Below are positions 60,355 through 64,000 of a stretch of DNA of 64,000 nucleotides, in pieces. The DNA lies in contig NZ_SOBT01000012.1 in assembly GCF_004364935.1 (NCBI RefSeq), forward strand, positions 62,001-126,000, written 5' to 3'. Position numbers and translations under genes: made by a program. The notes under the pieces are model-generated. The model was not told the origin of the DNA. It saw only the letters and a list, made by a program, of their open reading frames with translations, and ran no database searches. Each line of letters begins with the position of its first letter. Within the stretch, counting starts at the first letter, position 1. The DNA comes from Panacagrimonas perspica. Its GTDB lineage: Bacteria > Pseudomonadota > Gammaproteobacteria > Nevskiales > Nevskiaceae.

Positions 60355-61632
60355 ATGAAAGTTTTCGTGATTGGTAGCGGCGGGCGGGAGCATGCGATGG
60401 CTTGGAAGATCGCGGCCTCTGCCAAGGTTTCCGAAGTGCTTGTCGCGCCGGGGAATCAGGGGACTGCCGACGAGCCGGGATGCCGCAACGCGCCGATCGC
60501 CGTCGACGATATTCCCGGCCTTCTGGCGTTCGCGAAGGCCGAACGGGTCGCCCTCACGGTCGTCGGCCCCGAAGTCCCGCTGTCGCTGGGCGTGGTCGAT
60601 GCCTTTCGTGCGGCGGGTCTGCGGATCTTCGGGCCCACGCAGTCGGCCGCAAGACTGGAAAGCTCGAAGGCGTTCACCAAGGACTTCCTCAAGCGGCACC
60701 GCATTTCCACGGCCGGGTACGAGGTGTTCACGGAAGTGGGCGCCGCGCTGGCGTATCTCGATTCGCAGCGCGCTCCGATCGTCGTCAAGGCCGATGGGCT
60801 GGCGGCCGGGAAGGGTGTCGTCGTTGCGACCACACTCGACGAGGCGCGCGCCGCCGTCCGCGACATGCTGTCGGGCAATGCCCTCGGCACTGCCGGATCA
60901 CGCGTGGTCATCGAAGAATTTTTGGAAGGAGAAGAGGCCAGTTTCATCGTCGTAGCCAACGGAAGGCAGTACGTTCCAATGGCGACGAGCCAGGATCACA
61001 AGCGGATCCTGGACGGTGACCAGGGCCCCAACACCGGTGGAATGGGTGCCTACTCGCCAGCGCCGGTCGTGACGCCGGAGATCCACGAGCGGGTCTGCAA
61101 GCACGTCATCGAACCGACGCTCGACGGCATGATCGCGGAGGGCAGCCCGTTCTCCGGCTTCCTCTACGCCGGCTTGATGATCGACTCGAAGGGCGGCGTG
61201 AAAGTGCTGGAGTTCAACACGCGGATGGGCGACCCGGAGACGCAGCCGATCCTGTTCCGCCTGGAGTCCGACCTGGTCGACCTGCTCGACGCGGCCGTCG
61301 ATTCGAAGCTGGACGAGGTCGCGGTCGAGTGGAGCCCGGAGCCTGCGCTAGGCGTCGTCATGGCGGCCCACGGCTACCCGGGCACGGTGCGAAAGGGCGA
61401 CGCCATCCAGGGACTGGGGGCGGATCTCGGGAGCGCCAAGGTGTTCCACGCCGGGACCGAACAGAAGAACGGTCAGGTCGTGACGGCCGGTGGGCGCGTC
61501 CTGTGCGTGGTGGGGCGGGGTGAGGACGTCGCCGCCGCGCAGCGCGCTGCCTATGCGGGCGTGCGCCAGATCAACTGGGACGGGGTCCAGTACCGGACCG
61601 ATATCGGATACCGGGCGATCGGCCGGAAGTAG
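60355..61632 (+). CDS. purD: Phosphoribosylamine-glycine ligase PurD
   Basis: 425-aa ATP-grasp ligase that makes glycinamide ribonucleotide in purine synthesis. The N-terminus MKVFVIGSGGREHAMAWKIA is canonical, with VVGPEVPLSLGVVDAF, VKADGLAAGKGVVVATTLDE, EFLEGEEASFIVVANG, DHKRILDGDQGPNTGGMGAY and VLEFNTRMGDPETQPILFRL following. ATG 60355 is chosen over a frame start at 60310 because the family begins exactly there and GAGAGTCGAG precedes it. It is divergent from luxR and convergent with rho. Confidence 0.97.
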   Translation: MKVFVIGSGGREHAMAWKIAASAKVSEVLVAPGNQGTADEPGCRNAPIAVDDIPGLLAFAKAERVALTVVGPEVPLSLGVVDAFRAAGLRIFGPTQSAARLESSKAFTKDFLKRHRISTAGYEVFTEVGAALAYLDSQRAPIVVKADGLAAGKGVVVATTLDEARAAVRDMLSGNALGTAGSRVVIEEFLEGEEASFIVVANGRQYVPMATSQDHKRILDGDQGPNTGGMGAYSPAPVVTPEIHERVCKHVIEPTLDGMIAEGSPFSGFLYAGLMIDSKGGVKVLEFNTRMGDPETQPILFRLESDLVDLLDAAVDSKLDEVAVEWSPEPALGVVMAAHGYPGTVRKGDAIQGLGADLGSAKVFHAGTEQKNGQVVTAGGRVLCVVGRGEDVAAAQRAAYAGVRQINWDGVQYRTDIGYRAIGRK

Positions 61633-61644
61633 GCCTGGAGCAGC

Positions 61645-61665
61645 ACGCCAGCGCGACGCTGGCGT
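61645..61665. terminator. Hairpin between purD and rho
   Basis: ACGCCAGCG-CGA-CGCTGGCGT is a perfect 9-base stem with a 3-base loop, 12 bases past the purD stop. It lacks a T-run; it sits between convergent genes. Confidence 0.55.
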
Positions 61666-61741
61666 TCGAACATTGAAGCGGATGGCGAAAGCGCATCGAT
61701 CGGCGCCGTGACGGGCACGGGCCGATCGTCGAGTCCTAATC

Positions 61742-63343
61742 TCAGTTGCGCTTCATCGAGTCGAAGAACGCCTCGTTGGTCTTCGTCACCTTCATGCGAT
61801 CCAGCAACAGTTCCATCGCCGCCAGTTCGTCCATCTGGTGCAGCAGCTTGCGAAGGATCCAGACCTTGCCCAGGTCCTTCTCGTTCATCATCAACTCTTC
61901 CTTGCGCGTGCCGGAACGGTTGATGTTGATGGCCGGGAAGATGCGCTTCTCGGCGATGCGGCGCTCGAGATGCACTTCCATGTTGCCGGTGCCCTTGAAC
62001 TCCTCGTAGATGACTTCGTCCATCTTCGAGCCGGTTTCGATCAGCGCCGTGGCGATGATCGTCAGCGAACCACCTTCCTCGATGTTGCGGGCCGCGCCGA
62101 AGAAGCGCTTGGGCTTCTGCAGCGCATTGGCGTCCACGCCACCCGACAGAACCTTGCCGGAGGAAGGGGCGACCGTGTTGTACGCGCGAGCCAGACGGGT
62201 GATGGAGTCCAGCAGAATCACGACGTCACGCTTGTGCTCGACCAGGCGTCGCGCCTTTTCGATCACCATCTCGGTGACCTGCACGTGGCGCGAAGCGGGC
62301 TCGTCGAACGTGCTGGCGACGACTTCGCCGCGCACCGTGCGCTGCATGTCCGTGACTTCTTCCGGACGCTCGTCGATCAGCAGGACGATGAGGTAGACGT
62401 CGGGATAGTTCGCCGCGATCGACTGCGCGATGTTCTGCAGCATCATCGTCTTGCCGGCCTTCGGCGGCGAGACGATCAGGCCACGCTGGCCCTTGCCGAA
62501 GGGCGCCACGATGTCGATCACGCGAGCCGTGATGTCTTCGGTGGTGCCGTTGCCGCGCTCCATCTTGAACTGCTCGTCCGCGAACAGCGGCGTGAGGTTC
62601 TCGAAGCTGACCTTCTTCTTGCTGACTTCGGGCGACTCGTAGTTGATCGAGTCGACCTTGAGCAGCGAGAAGTAGCGCTCGTTGTCCTTCGGGCTGCGCA
62701 CGCGTCCGGAGACGGTGTCGCCGGTGCGCAGCGAGAAGCGGCGGACCTGCGAGGGCGAGATGTAGACGTCGTCCGGGCCGGCCAGGTAGGAGCTGTCCGA
62801 ACCGCGCAGGAACCCATAGCCGTCGGGCATCGTTTCCAGAACGCCGTCGGCCATGATGTGCTCGCCCCGGCGGGCGGCGGCCTTGAGCAGGTTGAACACC
62901 AGGTCCTGCTTGCGGACGCGGGCGATGTTCTCGAGGCCCTGGGCCTCGGCGAGTTCGAGCAGTGCCGCAGCGCTCTGCCTCTTGATGTCCGGAATGCGGA
63001 CGATCTTGGGCGGCTCGCCAGGGGCGCGGAACTCTTGCTGGGGACGGGGCGGTGTGTGGCCGTTGGTGGCCGAACCGCCGTCGTTGTCTTCCGGCAGGCC
63101 GTCCAGCCCATTCGGCGACTGCGGAACCGTCAGCGACCCGTCAGAGGCCTGCTGCGCAAGGGCCGCAGCCTGTTGTTGTGCAATCTCAGCCTCGAACTCC
63201 TCCTCGGTCATGTCGACCGGAAGTCCCTCGTGCTGGTTACCGCCGCCGTTACGTTGTCCCTGGTTGTTACCGTTGTTGTTGCGGGGACCGTTGTGACGAC
63301 GACGGTGCTTCATCATGCGGGGGGGTTTAGGCGGTTGTGACAT
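61742..63343 (-). CDS. rho: Transcription termination factor Rho with N-terminal insertion
   Basis: 533-aa hexameric RNA helicase, about 110 residues longer than E. coli Rho (419 aa). The first ~100 residues are disordered and rich in Arg, Asn, Gly and Gln ([20 protein letters not shown]). The RNA-binding domain follows ([34 protein letters not shown]). The motor has Walker [40 protein letters not shown], the Q-loop and R-loop regions, and ends [14 protein letters not shown] 63343 overlaps the trxA stop by 17 bases; ATG 63316 or 63313 are alternatives, and none has a good ribosome site, so coupling to trxA is likely. Confidence 0.95.
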   Translation of the reverse strand: MSQPPKPPRMMKHRRRHNGPRNNNGNNQGQRNGGGNQHEGLPVDMTEEEFEAEIAQQQAAALAQQASDGSLTVPQSPNGLDGLPEDNDGGSATNGHTPPRPQQEFRAPGEPPKIVRIPDIKRQSAAALLELAEAQGLENIARVRKQDLVFNLLKAAARRGEHIMADGVLETMPDGYGFLRGSDSSYLAGPDDVYISPSQVRRFSLRTGDTVSGRVRSPKDNERYFSLLKVDSINYESPEVSKKKVSFENLTPLFADEQFKMERGNGTTEDITARVIDIVAPFGKGQRGLIVSPPKAGKTMMLQNIAQSIAANYPDVYLIVLLIDERPEEVTDMQRTVRGEVVASTFDEPASRHVQVTEMVIEKARRLVEHKRDVVILLDSITRLARAYNTVAPSSGKVLSGGVDANALQKPKRFFGAARNIEEGGSLTIIATALIETGSKMDEVIYEEFKGTGNMEVHLERRIAEKRIFPAININRSGTRKEELMMNEKDLGKVWILRKLLHQMDELAAMELLLDRMKVTKTNEAFFDSMKRN

Positions 63344-63662
63344 GCGGAGTGACGAAAGCGGTCAACTGCGCCTTGTGCACGGCGCCGACCTGGGTGGCCG
63401 CTGCCTGTCCATCCTTGAACAGGATCAGCGTGGGGATTCCGCGGATGCCGAACTTCGGGGGCGTGCCCGGGTTCTCGTCCACGTTGAGTTTGACGACCTT
63501 CAGCTTTCCGACATTCTCGGCGGCGACCTGTTCCAGGATCGGCGCGATCATGCGGCAGGGCCCGCACCATTCGGCCCAGAAATCCACGAGGACGGGCGTA
63601 TCGGACTTGAGAACGTCCTGGTCGAAGGACGCGTCGGTGACAGCGGAGATGTGCTCGCTCAT
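63327..63662 (-). CDS. trxA: Thioredoxin TrxA
   Basis: 111-aa disulfide reductase. The active site is [15 protein letters not shown], the cis-Pro is in [11 protein letters not shown], and the length matches thioredoxin 1. ATG 63662 gives the standard start [20 protein letters not shown]. It is directly upstream of rho and divergent from the rhlB-like gene, the same neighbourhood as rhlB-trxA-rho in E. coli. Confidence 0.97.
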   Translation of the reverse strand: MSEHISAVTDASFDQDVLKSDTPVLVDFWAEWCGPCRMIAPILEQVAAENVGKLKVVKLNVDENPGTPPKFGIRGIPTLILFKDGQAAATQVGAVHKAQLTAFVTPHVTTA

Positions 63663-63932
63663 GGGGAAGCCTCGATATGCATGAACGCGACGAAACGCGC
63701 GCGAGGTGAAGATGGGGTAGTGCGTGATCCCACTCAAGACCTGTCCTGAAATCGCGCAATGCGAACCACGCATCGGCGGGATCGGGCGGTTATGATGGAC
63801 GCTTGCTGCGGGGGAACCGATCGGAGCGGGAGTGCCAAGCACCTGCTCTTCCGGCGCTCTCGACTCCCGAGGGTGTCGCTATTTGAGCGGATTCCCCGAG
63901 GGCTTGCAAGCGCCCCTCTTCGCGATGATTCC
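63663..63932. other. Divergent promoter region trxA / rhlB
   Basis: No gene is supported here. A TATGAT near 63792 is a possible -10 for the rhlB direction. No ribosome site stands out before ATG 63933. Confidence 0.35.
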
Positions 63933-64000
63933 ATGCAAGCTGACCACTTATCCGATATTCGATTCGACAGCCTCCCGCTGCACCCGGGCCTGATCGATGC
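63933..64000 (+). CDS. rhlB: DEAD-box RNA helicase RhlB (partial, first 22 codons)
   Basis: The window ends inside this gene. From ATG 63933 the product begins MQADHLSDIRFDSLPLHPGL, matching the start of RhlB (...FDSFDLHPAL...), the upstream flank of the Q motif. RhlB unwinds RNA in the degradosome. The position divergent from trxA-rho supports the call. The motifs that would prove it lie past base 64000. Confidence 0.75.
   Translation, partial: MQADHLSDIRFDSLPLHPGLID

Noticed and set aside
61838-63340. 500-codon plus-strand frame opposite rho
   Set aside because: Rho motifs are complete on the minus strand; the plus frame is a codon-bias artefact.
1-64000. tRNA or rRNA genes
   Set aside because: No cloverleaf with a GTTCRA-type T-loop and CCA end, and no rRNA-like stretch, was recognised by eye; a covariance-model scan would be needed to exclude them fully.

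Overview
The window comes from a GC-rich proteobacterium, most likely a betaproteobacterium (Burkholderiales/Rhodocyclales-like). The evidence is the minCDE, purC, purD, trxA-rho/rhlB and phasin genes, a LuxI/LuxR pair, GC-biased codon use and dense ATGA/GTGA gene overlaps. These are judgements from reading the sequence; no database search was run.

Layout. (1) 1-6.55 kb: end of a molybdate transporter operon (modB, modA) with a ModE-type operator shared with a divergent phosphate-selective-type porin; then a sulfide/persulfide module (DUF442-type phosphatase, a CsoR/CstR-like repressor with a candidate operator on its start codon, PmpA/PmpB, persulfide dioxygenase, TauE) and yjbQ. (2) 6.6-16.1 kb: an accessory island bounded by a 14-bp direct repeat. 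It holds two convergent modules. One is an unknown 203-aa protein, an XRE/ImmA-like metallopeptidase and a PD-(D/E)XK nuclease. The other is an orphan TniQ/TnsD-like protein, a kinase-like/superfamily-1 helicase and an unknown winged-helix-like protein. (3) 16.2-17 kb: a GFA-family protein. (4) 17-45.6 kb: a large metabolic cluster encoding coenzyme F420 synthesis (CofC, CofG-CofH fusion, CofE, CofD), F420 reduction (NpdG) and an F420-dependent luciferase-like oxidoreductase. Around these lie a 4-hydroxybutyryl-CoA dehydratase-like flavoprotein, an alpha-methylacyl-CoA racemase, two paralogous thiolases, two enoyl-CoA hydratase-type proteins (one fused to a dehydrogenase), an AlkB-like hydroxylase with its reductase, an acyl-CoA synthetase, and glycerolipid/wax-ester acyltransferases. 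An AraC-type and a LuxR-type regulator belong to it. Five copies of one promoter motif (GGTG-N14-TTTTsGTCCT, with a -10-like box about 22 bp further on) precede separate transcription units and suggest one regulon. (5) 45.65-48.92 kb: a decayed Tn7-like element with intact tnsA, a 5' fragment of tnsB joined to a truncated unknown gene, a frameshifted trypsin-like protease and a tandem repeat array at its right end. (6) 48.9-64 kb: core genome with an HNH endonuclease, alpha-E/ATP-grasp pair, minCDE, YihY, phasin, a DUF6489-like protein, purC, an EAL phosphodiesterase, luxI, luxR, purD, rho, trxA and the start of rhlB.

Most notable: the F420-centred lipid/hydrocarbon cluster with its shared promoter motif, and the TniQ/kinase-helicase and XRE-ImmA/nuclease island. 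The first looks like a complete pathway (activation, terminal oxidation, racemisation, dehydration, F420 redox, beta-oxidation, re-esterification) of unknown substrate. The second looks like a candidate genome-defence locus.
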